From positions 1,364,001 to 1,428,000 of the forward strand of contig NZ_CP052860.1 in NCBI RefSeq assembly GCF_012935715.1: DNA of 64,000 bases, in the 5' to 3' direction. The position numbers and the translations under genes were made by a program. Origin of the DNA: Pseudomonas sp. ADAK13 (GTDB taxonomy: Bacteria > Pseudomonadota > Gammaproteobacteria > Pseudomonadales > Pseudomonadaceae). The notes under the pieces were generated by a model. The model worked only from the letters and a program-made list of their open reading frames with translations. It did no database searches and was not told the DNA's origin. Shown here piece by piece: positions 17,328 through 25,815 of the stretch (the first letter of the stretch is position 1; each line of letters opens with the position of its first letter).

Positions 17328-18068
17328 ATGGGTATCACCTACCGACCGGATGATGACCTGGCGTTTCTCCAGTACTGCACAGAAGACGACATCCGCCAAC
17401 TGGCCAAGTACCTGATGTTCGATAACGACGGCGAAAAACGCGTGGCCAGCGAGATTGCCGACGACCCGCAATTCAAACAGCTTGAGGGGCAACCGGACCA
17501 ATGGCGTCAATGCTGGAAGTTGGTCGCCGGTGAGCTGCAGCATTTTGCCGGCGACTCCATCGTCAACCTGTTCCGCCGCCAGGGTGTTTTGTACCGGGAA
17601 ATGCTCAGCGACGTCTGCGACAAGGCAAAAGCCAAATACGACAGTAAAGCGTCGGCCTATGACATTGAAAACACGCTGATCGAACGGCTGGTCGCACAGT
17701 CCTGGGACAGCATGTCCGATGCTGAAAAACGCAAGGCCATGGAATCGATGAACCTTCCAGACGCCATTGATTCGATGCCGATAGTGGCCATCATCAAGGC
17801 GATCAGCTCAGGCGGTAAAGGCTCGTTCGAGTGGTCGGCGTGGCTCGCGAGCTCCGCGCGCCAGTTCTTCGGCAGTGCTGCTGCCATGGGCGCGGGCGGC
17901 GCCGCTGCGTTGATAGGCGGGCGTGCCGTGGCCGCTTTCGCAGGGCCGGTCGCGGCGTTGGCCATCACCATTCCTATGTTCAGCGGCGCCGCCTACCGAG
18001 TCACGATTCCGGCGGTTATCCAGATCGCCTATATGCGTCGAAAATACGAAAAAGAGGACCGTTTCTAA
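17328..18068 (+). CDS. YaaW/UPF0174 (DUF3944) family protein
   Basis: 246 aa. The N-terminus YRPDDDLAFLQYC, then AGELQHFAGDSIVNLFR and YREMLSDVCDKAK, match the UPF0174/YaaW family, whose role is unknown. Residues about 180-235 are a Gly/Ala-rich hydrophobic stretch (GAGGAAALIGGRAVAAFAG) long enough for one or two membrane passes. AAAGGA precedes the ATG. It follows the stator pair by 44 nt and overlaps the next gene by 1 nt. As part of this operon it may be the membrane effector or an adaptor, which is inference. Confidence 0.8.
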   Translation: MGITYRPDDDLAFLQYCTEDDIRQLAKYLMFDNDGEKRVASEIADDPQFKQLEGQPDQWRQCWKLVAGELQHFAGDSIVNLFRRQGVLYREMLSDVCDKAKAKYDSKASAYDIENTLIERLVAQSWDSMSDAEKRKAMESMNLPDAIDSMPIVAIIKAISSGGKGSFEWSAWLASSARQFFGSAAAMGAGGAAALIGGRAVAAFAGPVAALAITIPMFSGAAYRVTIPAVIQIAYMRRKYEKEDRF

Positions 18069-18964
18069 TGCAAGCCGCCGCCGACCTGCTGCAAAAAATC
18101 TGGGTGCTCGATGAGTCCGCCTTCTCCAAAAAACTGCTGGATGCGCTGGCACAGGGCAAGGCCGTCATCCATGACGGAGTGGCCTACTGGAAAGCAGGCA
18201 GCGGCGAGACCGGCATCATCCAGCACTTGCCGTTCAAGGAGACGCTGATCAAGTCTGCTGAAGAGGCGATCAAAGCCGCACAAATGACCACGGTCCTGGC
18301 TACGGCCGCCTCGACGTGCGTGATCTTGGGCGCCCTGATCATCCAGACCAAATACCTGGCCGCCAAACTCGATAAGATCCAGAGCACTGTCGACGAAATC
18401 TCCAAAGACCTGCACTCGCAAAACATCATCTACTACATGGACAAGGTCACCGACTACATCGGCGCCATAGAGGTCGCCCGTACGCTGTTGAAAGATCGCA
18501 GCTTGGCCCATGAAATCAAGGAAGTGGCCCACCCGCTCCTGGCCACGGCAGCCGCCAAGCGCAACCACGCATTGTCGTTCATCGATAACATTCTGAACCT
18601 TGCGCACAACAGCAACGAGCTGACCAACAAGCACTATGAGCTGGTGGTCAACTTCGCTCACATGATGCTGGAAATCATGCCGCTGGGCATGCACACCGAG
18701 TATCTGCTGGCTGCTCGTGTCGGCAAACCGCAATTGGCACAACAAATTCTGGAGGATGGTTCCGAACGCTATCTAGGTGCTATTGGTCTCTATAAAGGCT
18801 TCCTCAATGACCAACATCGCCAACTGGTCCGCGGCAGCATCGGCGATAAAGCTGAAACCTTCCACCGTATTGAACACCGAGCCAAACAGCTGATCGACTC
18901 GGAAGAGAACCGGCTGCTACTGTCGCTGCCCAGCGGTCGCATGGCGGTGCTCCAGGCTGCTTAA
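18068..18964 (+). CDS. Single-pass helical protein of unknown function, last gene of Zorya-like operon
   Basis: 298 aa. The ATG at 18068 shares one base with the previous stop (TAATG); an open frame further upstream is not used. One membrane helix lies at about 74-93 (TTVLATAASTCVILGALIIQ), followed by a short coiled coil (AKLDKIQSTVDEISKDL) and a helical C-terminal half. No known motif is seen. The tight coupling to the YaaW-like gene suggests that the two proteins work together at the membrane. Confidence 0.78.
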   Translation: MQAAADLLQKIWVLDESAFSKKLLDALAQGKAVIHDGVAYWKAGSGETGIIQHLPFKETLIKSAEEAIKAAQMTTVLATAASTCVILGALIIQTKYLAAKLDKIQSTVDEISKDLHSQNIIYYMDKVTDYIGAIEVARTLLKDRSLAHEIKEVAHPLLATAAAKRNHALSFIDNILNLAHNSNELTNKHYELVVNFAHMMLEIMPLGMHTEYLLAARVGKPQLAQQILEDGSERYLGAIGLYKGFLNDQHRQLVRGSIGDKAETFHRIEHRAKQLIDSEENRLLLSLPSGRMAVLQAA

Positions 18965-18976
18965 TGTGGCTCCAAC

Positions 18977-19004
18977 CCTGATCGCTTGCCCGCAAGCGAT
19001 CAGG
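18977..19004. terminator. Strong hairpin between convergent genes
   Basis: CCTGATCGCTTG (18977-18988) pairs perfectly with CAAGCGATCAGG (18993-19004) around a CCCG loop. It starts 12 nt after the operon's last stop and faces a convergent small gene. No T-tract follows, so termination efficiency is uncertain, but its place fits an operon end. Confidence 0.6.
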
Positions 19005-19015
19005 CATGTATAGCC

Positions 19016-19243
19016 TCACGTGACCTCAAGCCTTCCCCGCAGCTCGGCCACCCGCGCCCTTTCCGCCCGCAACGCCCGCTTCAACTCACGATTCTCCATC
19101 TCCCGGATCTTCGCCCAGCGTGTCGCGGTGCGACAGCCCATCACAAACTTCCAGATCTCCCGCAGCCGCAGATACTGCATCAACAGCACCAGCAGAATCA
19201 CACCGATCAACACCAACGCACCTGTCGAAATCAACTCCGACAT
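19016..19243 (-). CDS. Small membrane protein with cytoplasmic coiled coil
   Basis: 75 aa. The start at 19243 (MSELISTG) is chosen because AAGGA lies 7 nt upstream on the minus strand; the in-frame ATG at 19249 is only 1 nt from it. One membrane helix (ALVLIGVILLVLLMQYL) is followed by a charged helix (REMENRELKRALRAERARV). No family recognised. It is convergent with the Zorya-like operon and divergent from the WYL regulator, so its promoter region overlaps the regulator's. Confidence 0.65.
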   Translation of the reverse strand: MSELISTGALVLIGVILLVLLMQYLRLREIWKFVMGCRTATRWAKIREMENRELKRALRAERARVAELRGRLEVT

Positions 19244-19315
19244 ACCCATGTCCTTTTTCCTTTTTTTAGCTCCGAGCAATCCCGAAGACAGCCACACGAT
19301 ATGTAGCCTTTGATT

Positions 19316-19345
19316 ACAGGTCCATACTGTGGACAGATACAGGTA
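19316..19345. promoter_or_regulatory. Candidate operator between the divergent small membrane gene and WYL regulator
   Basis: GTCCA (19320-19324) and TGGAC (19330-19334) form a perfect inverted repeat around TACTG. ACAGGT occurs on both sides (19316-19321 and 19340-19345). The site lies about 30 nt before the regulator's start codon, suitable for autoregulation by the WYL protein. Confidence 0.45.
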
Positions 19346-19371
19346 AAGTAATGGCACACATGGGAGGGGTC

Positions 19372-20244
19372 ATGAAACGCAAGCAATCCATTGAGCAAGT
19401 ACGCTGGGACCTGGCACTTCGCTATCGCCTGATCGAGACCGTCGCCTGGTGGGAAGGGCGCCTGACCACGGGGCACTTGATCCAGAGCTTCGGCATCAGC
19501 CGGCAGCAGGCCTCGAAGGACATCAACACGTACATCAACGAGCATGCGCCCCGAAACTTGACATATGACAAGCAGCTCAAGGGCTATGTCCCGAGCAAAC
19601 TGTTCAAGCCGAGGTTTATCGACGACAGCGCCAGCGCCTATTTGCACCTGCTGTACCAGAACAATGAACGAGCGCCGCATATTGAAGGGCTGGCGTTGGC
19701 CTATGCCCATACCAAGGTGCTGGAGGTGCCTGACCGCAGCATTCGGCCACAGATTTTGCGCCCGCTGCTCAAGGCCTGCCGCGAAGGGCTGCGCCTGGAA
19801 ACCGAGTACGTTTCCCTGGCCAACCCGGAGCCGGAGATTCGCCTGATTGCGCCTCATACCCTGGTGTACACCGGCATGCGCTGGCATGTGCGGGCCTACT
19901 GCGAGAAGAATCGCAAGTACCGCGACTTCGTACTCAGCCGGCTGAGGGGTGAGCCGGAGTTACTGGATAAGTCAGAAAACCTGATCAGCGAGGACACGGT
20001 GTGGGAGACCGCCGTGGACCTGGTGATTGCCCCGGACCAACGATTATCACCCACCCAGCGGGCGATCATCGAGACCGACTTCGGCATGGTCGACGGACAG
20101 TTGGTAATCCCCAGTCGTCAGGCGTTGGTGAAATATGTTTTGCAGCGTTATCAGATCGATCCGAAGAATCTGGACCCTAAACCCGAAGCCCAGCAGATCG
20201 TGGTGAAGAACCTGCAAGAGCTGAAACCTTGGCTGTACGATTGA
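19372..20244 (+). CDS. WYL-domain transcriptional regulator (BrxR/CapW-like)
   Basis: 290 aa from ATG 19372, which has GGAGGGG close by; ATGs at 19351 and 19360 would add 7 or 4 residues. Seen: an N-terminal winged helix-turn-helix (SIEQVRWDLALRYRLIET, then LIQSFGISRQQASKDI) and a WYL domain from about 120 with the conserved RLIAPHTLVYTGMRWHVRAY segment. BrxR and CapW proteins of this layout repress phage-defence loci until a ligand signals attack. Its place beside the Zorya-like operon supports a defence role for that operon. A direct link is inference, since a hairpin and another gene separate them. Confidence 0.88.
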   Translation: MKRKQSIEQVRWDLALRYRLIETVAWWEGRLTTGHLIQSFGISRQQASKDINTYINEHAPRNLTYDKQLKGYVPSKLFKPRFIDDSASAYLHLLYQNNERAPHIEGLALAYAHTKVLEVPDRSIRPQILRPLLKACREGLRLETEYVSLANPEPEIRLIAPHTLVYTGMRWHVRAYCEKNRKYRDFVLSRLRGEPELLDKSENLISEDTVWETAVDLVIAPDQRLSPTQRAIIETDFGMVDGQLVIPSRQALVKYVLQRYQIDPKNLDPKPEAQQIVVKNLQELKPWLYD

Positions 20245-20448
20245 TCGATACGGGTTCCTCTCGGCGCAAGGCCGAGGGGATCGCTGTGGTCAATGAGCTG
20301 AATCGCTGTTCTACGTAGTGCCGGGCACCAGCTCGGCACGGAAAAAATCTCCCTCCTCGTAAGCCCAATCTGATTTTCCCGACCACTCGTCCAGCCCCTA
20401 TTTTGCTGTCGCAGACTCCGACGCCTCCCCTTTGCAGAGACGTCACGG

Positions 20449-23400
20449 ATGACTGCTTCTTCGTCCCACATTGCCCATATCGAACACGAACTGGATGGCT
20501 TTCATCAGAGCCTGGCGGTGTATCGCCAGCAGGTGGGCGCCTGGTATTCGCAGGCACTGGACAAGGTCAGCCATGGGGCAGATTTGCCGTCGTTGCTGGG
20601 GATGGATCGAATCATTCGGGTGGGAGATTCGAGCAAATCGGTGAGCATGACCGATGACCATTTCTCGACGGTGGTGCGCTGTGAGCTCGGCGGCGTACTG
20701 GAGATCGAGAGCAAGTTCGAGTCGGTGTATGACGTGCCGCTGGGAGGTATTCCGGTTGAGGTGATTGGGCTGGATGACGGCAGCTCTACCGTCGTCATGC
20801 TCGATGAACAGGGGAAAGGCTCTCACCCCTGTGTGGCCGGCAAACGTTATCGGGTGCGGGTGCAGGGTGGGGTTTCGCAGGAGCAGGTCGAGGCGCTGTT
20901 TTCGTCTTACGACGGTTTGACCGCTGACCTGGAAAGCTGGCTTCGCAAGCAATGGGACGGTTTCAGACCGCATTGGGAAAGGTCCACTTCAAGCGCGATT
21001 GGCACTGGCGTGCTGGTGGGAAGTTGGGCAGCAATTACTGGCGTGTGGGACGCCATCAAGCAGGTGCAGGAGATCTTCAAGGATCCGGGCAAGCTGTTTG
21101 AAAGCCTGGGAGCCAAAGCCAGCGAACTGATGGAGTTGGCCCGCACTGCGCCAAAGGTGATGGAACAGGCGATGTTGCTGGCCAGTGATGAGGCGGCGCT
21201 GTACCTGATGCTGCGCACGGCGATGATTTGGCTGTCGGCGTTGCCACCAAGTGAGATCGCCGGCAGTACCGCCGAGGCGGTGGCCGGGATTGTGGTGTCG
21301 TTGCTGATCGATTTGTTGGTGGCGGCTTTGCTGACGGTTGTTTTGCCGGCGGCGGGTATCGCCTATTTGAGTTCGCGTGCGCTCAGGTATGGCACCCGGA
21401 TTGTTGAGGCGGCCATTCGGTTTGTGAAGGGCATATTCAGTGTTCTTCAGAGCTTTATGGGAGCAGTGGGACGGTACAAGACAGTAGCGGTTCGGGGCGC
21501 TGTTGATGGGTTGAAAAAGGGTGGTGTGCAGATGCGCTGGGGGCCGCGTCAGAACACCGTGGTTCGGGAGAAAGCGCATGTCGATGATGCGCCCTCCTCT
21601 GCCAAGAACCCCGGCGGCGATGCAGCCGCTCCCGCAGACAAGACCGCAACCAATGGCTGCCCGGTATCGATGGTTACCGGTGAGGAACTGCTGACGCTTA
21701 CGGATGGCTCGTTGGAGGGCGTGCTGCCGTTTGCCTGGACGCGGTTGTATCGCAGCAGTGCGGTGGAAGTGGATTGCGGGTTGGGGTTTGGCTGGAGTCA
21801 TGCGCTGGCTCAGCGGTTGGTGGTTAGCGGCGAGTTGGTGATCTGGACCGACCATGAAAACCGCAGTACGACCTTTCCCCTTCCCTCTGCTACGCGGCCA
21901 GCCATCACCAATAGCCTGGCGGAAGCCGCGATTTATCTGGGCGCTTTGCCTGATGAATGGGTACTGGCTCAAACCTCCCTTTTCTATCACTTCCGCGACG
22001 GTGTGCTGACGTCGATCAGCGACGCGTACGACAACCGGCTGCGCATTTCCCGCGATTATTCCGGGCGGATTCAGCGGATCGATAACCACGTCGGCCAGGG
22101 ATTGCTGCTGCGGTATGACCGTGGACATATCGTTGCCGTCGACTATCAGGTGCAGCGGGAACTGGACTGGGTTACCGAGCAGAACGTTGTTTCCTACCGG
22201 TACGACGATGCCTGGCGGTTGATTGAAGCGACCAACGCGGTAGGCGAAAGCGAGCGTTATCGGTACGACGATCAGCAGGTGATCCTGGAACGGCAACTGG
22301 CCGGTGGGGCAAGTTTCTTCTGGGAGTGGGAACGGTCCGGTAAATCTGCAAGGTGTATCCGCCACTGGGCCAGCTTTTCCCAAATGGACACGCGGTACGC
22401 CTGGGACGACAACGGCACTGTCACCGTCCACAACGCCGATGGCAGCCAGGAAGTCTACGTCCACGACCAGCGCGCACGGCTGGTGCAACGGATTGATCCG
22501 GACGGCGCGGAGCACTTCAAATCCTACGATGACAAAGGCCGGCTGACAGTCGAGCAGGATCCGCTCGGCGCGGTGACGGCGTATCAATACGACGAAGCCG
22601 GTCGGTTGATTGCGCTGTTTCCCGGTGACGATGCGCCCACGTCCTACGAGCATGACAACGGTTTCGTCCGAGTTGTACGCCGTGGCGATGCAGTGTGGAA
22701 ATATCAGCGCAACGACCAGGGCGATATCACCCGCAAGACCGATCCGGACGGCAACTACACCGAATACACCTACACCAAACACGGAAAACTCTCCGGCGTC
22801 TGGCACCCGGACAACAGCAGCCAGCGCTTTATCTGGAATGAGCGTGGCCAGCTCACCGAAGAGAAATTGGCGAATGGCGGTGTGCGGCGCTATCGCTATG
22901 ACGACCTTGGGCGGCAGGTAGCCTGCGAGGATGAGCACGGTGCGCTGACCCAGTATCAGTGGGACGCCGTAGGGCGTTTGCTGAAGGTGATTCAGCCGGG
23001 CGGTGCCTCTCGCGAATTCAGCTACAACCCGTACGGAAAAATCACCGCCGAGCGCGACGAACTGGGGCGGGTTACTCGCTACGAATATGCCGACGGCCTG
23101 CACCTGATCAGCCGCCGCATCAACCCCGACGGCACACAGCTCAAATACCGTTACGACAATGCCCGGTTGTTACTGACCGAGATTGAAAACGAAGTCGGCG
23201 AAACCTATCAGCTCGACTACCACGCCAACGGCCTGATCCAGCAGGAGACCGGCTTTGATGGCCGCCGCACGGCTTATGTCTACGACCTCGCCGGGCATCT
23301 GCTGGAAAAGACCGAGTACGGCGACGATGGCAGTCAGCTGGTTACCGGTTATCAGCGAGACAGCGCCGGTCGCCTTGTACGAAAAACCCTGCCCGACCGC

Positions 23401-25056
23401 AGCGTTGTCGGATACGCCTATGACCGCCTCGGCAACCTCCTCAGCGTCGACGACGGCCATTGGCCGCTGCACTACGAATACGACCTGCAAAACCGCCTCA
23501 CCGCTGAACACCAGGGCTGGGGCACCCTGCGCTACCGCTACGACGAATGCGGGCAACTCAACTACCTGCGCCTGCCCGACAACAACCGCCTCGCCTTCCA
23601 TCACGACAAAGGTGGCGACCTTGCCACCATCGAGCTGAATGGCAACCCGCTCACCTCACACCTGTTCAAATCCGGCCGCGAACACCAGCGCCAGCAGGGC
23701 CAGCTTCTCAGCCACTACCACTACGACGACCAGGGCCGCCTGCATGCCCATGCCATTACCCAACAGGAACAGCGCCATCAGCGCCGCCAATACGACTATG
23801 ACAAACGCGGCAACCTCACCCGCATCCTCGACACCCGCAAAGGCCAGCACGACTACCACTACGACCCACTCGACCGCCTGACCCGCGCCAACCACTCGCA
23901 AGACCTGCAGGAACGCTTCTTCCACGACCCGGCGGGCAACCTGCTGATGCAAGACCGCGTCGGGCCGAGCGTAGTCAAAGGCAACCGCCTGCTGATGCAA
24001 GGCGATCGTCATTACGACTATGACGCCTTCGGCAATCTCCTACGGGAACGGCGGGGCCGCGACCAGCAGTTAGTTACCGAATACCGCTACGACTGCCAGC
24101 ATCGCCTGATCGGCGTCATCCAACCCGACGGCAGCCAGGCCAGCTATCGCTATGACCCGTTTGGACGGCGGATCACCAAAACCCTCGACGGCCAGACCAC
24201 CGAGTTTTTCTGGCAAGGCGACATGTTGGTCGCCGAGCACAGCGCCGATCACCACCAAAGCTATATCTACGAACCCAACAGCTTCCGCCCGTTAGCGCTG
24301 CTGAAAGGCTACGGCCCGGAAGCAGCAGAACCCTTCCACTACCAACTCGACCACCTCGGCACGCCACAAGAACTCACCGCCCCCGACGGCGAAATCGTCT
24401 GGTCCGCGCACTACCGCGCCTACGGCCAAATCGCGAAGCTGGACGTCAATACCGTCACCAACCCGCTGCGCTTCCAGGGCCAATATTTCGACCCGGAAAG
24501 CGGGCTGCACTACAACCGTCATCGCTACTACAATCCGGATATTGGTCGCTATCTGACGCCTGATCCGGTGAAACTGGCGGGTGGGCTGAACGGATACCAG
24601 TACGTGCCCAACCCGACGGGGTGGGTAGACCCGTTGGGATTAGCATGTACACCTACAGACTGCCCACAGGCAGCTGGCGGGACATGGAAATTTAACTCTG
24701 ATGTAGATATTGATTGGAGAACAGAAAAGGGGAATCCCTATCAGCAAATGCATAAAGCACTGGACGAGGGATTTCAAAAAACTGGCATATCAAAAGACGA
24801 CTACACCGTGACCAAGTGGGGAAAAGATCAACACGGTAAGTCATGGCCGACAGAGTGGAGGGTATTAAGAGGAGCAAACAAAGGAGCAGAAGTGAACATC
24901 GACGATCCATCGCTGGTCCCATCGAATAAAGGTCCAGCCGCACCACACGTTGGTTACCAGACCGCAGGAAAAAGAAGCGGTGGCGGAGCCGTAAGAGGGC
25001 ATATATTGCTTGAGCTAACTCCTGTTAGCCGTTCAAAAATCGGTACATCTCAATGA
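20449..25056 (+). CDS. Rhs/YD-repeat polymorphic toxin
   Basis: 1535 aa. Residues 1-260 are an N-terminal region without a recognisable PAAR motif. About 265-330 is hydrophobic, with probable membrane helices. From 403 (NGCPVSMVTGEELL) a DUF6531-type opening leads into many YD repeats (YRYDxxGRL) that build a shell holding the toxin. The Rhs core ends near 1362-1396 with IGRYLTPDP, NGYQYVPNP and DPLGL. The last 138 or so residues are the variable toxin tip. The tip contains PHVGYQTAGKR and GGGAVRGHILLE; it recalls the Ntox47 group of putative RNase toxins, with low certainty. The tip is AT-richer than the core, a sign of module exchange. No VgrG is in the window. Confidence 0.92.
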   Translation: MTASSSHIAHIEHELDGFHQSLAVYRQQVGAWYSQALDKVSHGADLPSLLGMDRIIRVGDSSKSVSMTDDHFSTVVRCELGGVLEIESKFESVYDVPLGGIPVEVIGLDDGSSTVVMLDEQGKGSHPCVAGKRYRVRVQGGVSQEQVEALFSSYDGLTADLESWLRKQWDGFRPHWERSTSSAIGTGVLVGSWAAITGVWDAIKQVQEIFKDPGKLFESLGAKASELMELARTAPKVMEQAMLLASDEAALYLMLRTAMIWLSALPPSEIAGSTAEAVAGIVVSLLIDLLVAALLTVVLPAAGIAYLSSRALRYGTRIVEAAIRFVKGIFSVLQSFMGAVGRYKTVAVRGAVDGLKKGGVQMRWGPRQNTVVREKAHVDDAPSSAKNPGGDAAAPADKTATNGCPVSMVTGEELLTLTDGSLEGVLPFAWTRLYRSSAVEVDCGLGFGWSHALAQRLVVSGELVIWTDHENRSTTFPLPSATRPAITNSLAEAAIYLGALPDEWVLAQTSLFYHFRDGVLTSISDAYDNRLRISRDYSGRIQRIDNHVGQGLLLRYDRGHIVAVDYQVQRELDWVTEQNVVSYRYDDAWRLIEATNAVGESERYRYDDQQVILERQLAGGASFFWEWERSGKSARCIRHWASFSQMDTRYAWDDNGTVTVHNADGSQEVYVHDQRARLVQRIDPDGAEHFKSYDDKGRLTVEQDPLGAVTAYQYDEAGRLIALFPGDDAPTSYEHDNGFVRVVRRGDAVWKYQRNDQGDITRKTDPDGNYTEYTYTKHGKLSGVWHPDNSSQRFIWNERGQLTEEKLANGGVRRYRYDDLGRQVACEDEHGALTQYQWDAVGRLLKVIQPGGASREFSYNPYGKITAERDELGRVTRYEYADGLHLISRRINPDGTQLKYRYDNARLLLTEIENEVGETYQLDYHANGLIQQETGFDGRRTAYVYDLAGHLLEKTEYGDDGSQLVTGYQRDSAGRLVRKTLPDRSVVGYAYDRLGNLLSVDDGHWPLHYEYDLQNRLTAEHQGWGTLRYRYDECGQLNYLRLPDNNRLAFHHDKGGDLATIELNGNPLTSHLFKSGREHQRQQGQLLSHYHYDDQGRLHAHAITQQEQRHQRRQYDYDKRGNLTRILDTRKGQHDYHYDPLDRLTRANHSQDLQERFFHDPAGNLLMQDRVGPSVVKGNRLLMQGDRHYDYDAFGNLLRERRGRDQQLVTEYRYDCQHRLIGVIQPDGSQASYRYDPFGRRITKTLDGQTTEFFWQGDMLVAEHSADHHQSYIYEPNSFRPLALLKGYGPEAAEPFHYQLDHLGTPQELTAPDGEIVWSAHYRAYGQIAKLDVNTVTNPLRFQGQYFDPESGLHYNRHRYYNPDIGRYLTPDPVKLAGGLNGYQYVPNPTGWVDPLGLACTPTDCPQAAGGTWKFNSDVDIDWRTEKGNPYQQMHKALDEGFQKTGISKDDYTVTKWGKDQHGKSWPTEWRVLRGANKGAEVNIDDPSLVPSNKGPAAPHVGYQTAGKRSGGGAVRGHILLELTPVSRSKIGTSQ

Positions 25057-25442
25057 ATTATCTAGAAGAAGAAATTGATGAAGCCTTAATTACCCTGGGT
25101 ATAGAGGGCAGGAAGCTGAACGCTAGCCAGCTTAGTTCACTGATCACATCTCTTAGCGAGAGCTTTTTCAGAGCTAAACAAAAGACACTTGACCCCAATG
25201 ATCTCAATGTAAAAACCGAACAGCACAATCCGAATTTTTGGAAAGAGATACAAGACCTGATTCATAGTGACAGGCTAATTTTAATTGTTTTCGATTCAGC
25301 CCACAGGGCGTGGGAGATAGGTAACGCCAAAAGCCTTGCTCTTATTTTATCTGAGACCACGGGCTATCCTTTCTGGATAACTGATCGAGACCTAACGTTC
25401 TTAGTCCACATGGATGACCACGACTGCATAAGCTGGGCCTAG
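25053..25442 (+). CDS. Probable immunity protein for the Rhs toxin tip
   Basis: 129 aa, overlapping the rhs stop by 4 nt (ATGA). It is acidic and predicted mixed alpha/beta, with no signal peptide, so cytoplasmic. I recognise no family. Small AT-rich genes coupled to an rhs 3' end are normally the cognate antidote. The coupling and shared base composition with the tip are the evidence. Confidence 0.82.
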   Translation: MNYLEEEIDEALITLGIEGRKLNASQLSSLITSLSESFFRAKQKTLDPNDLNVKTEQHNPNFWKEIQDLIHSDRLILIVFDSAHRAWEIGNAKSLALILSETTGYPFWITDRDLTFLVHMDDHDCISWA

Positions 25443-25557
25443 ACTGCTTCTGAGAAGCATCAATGGCTATGTGGCGCTGCCATACCCTTCTTGCGACAAA
25501 TTCTCATCCCCTCTACCATCCCCACCTCAACCACTCCCCCAAAAGCGCCGCCCCGCC

Positions 25558-25815
25558 ATGCCCGACTCCCCTGGCAACCGCAACCTCGGCCCGCTCTACC
25601 GCCGTCATCGCAGCGAACTCCTCGCCTCCTCATCCGCCGGGTAAACTGCCGCGAAACCGCCTACTCGCGAAGTGTTTCTGCTGGCTCGGGTTGAGCAATT
25701 GAGCTACAAGGAGATTGCCGTCCGTCTGAATATTGATGCCCGGGCGGTGGAACCACATTTGAACAAGGCCATGGCCCATTGCATCGCAACCCCGCAAGCC
25801 ACCGAGTCCCGATGA
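25558..25815 (+). pseudogene. Remnant of a FecI-like ECF sigma factor gene
   Basis: In one frame, 25558 begins MPDSPGNRNLGPLYRRHRSE, like the region-2 start of FecI-type sigma factors, and hits TAA about 28 codons later. After the stop the same frame reads TREVFLLARVEQLSYKEIA, then VRLNIDARAVEPHLNKAMAH, the helix-turn-helix of sigma region 4. The middle of the gene is missing: about 85 codons remain of a usual 160-170. The stop overlaps the fecR start (ATGA), as in intact fecIR pairs. Disruption is clear; the family call is firm for region 4. Confidence 0.82.

Noticed and set aside
20989..23103. Long open frame (704 codons) on the minus strand opposite the rhs gene
   Set aside because: It is an antisense shadow in GC-rich repetitive DNA, with low-complexity composition and no domain; the rhs frame carries all conserved motifs.
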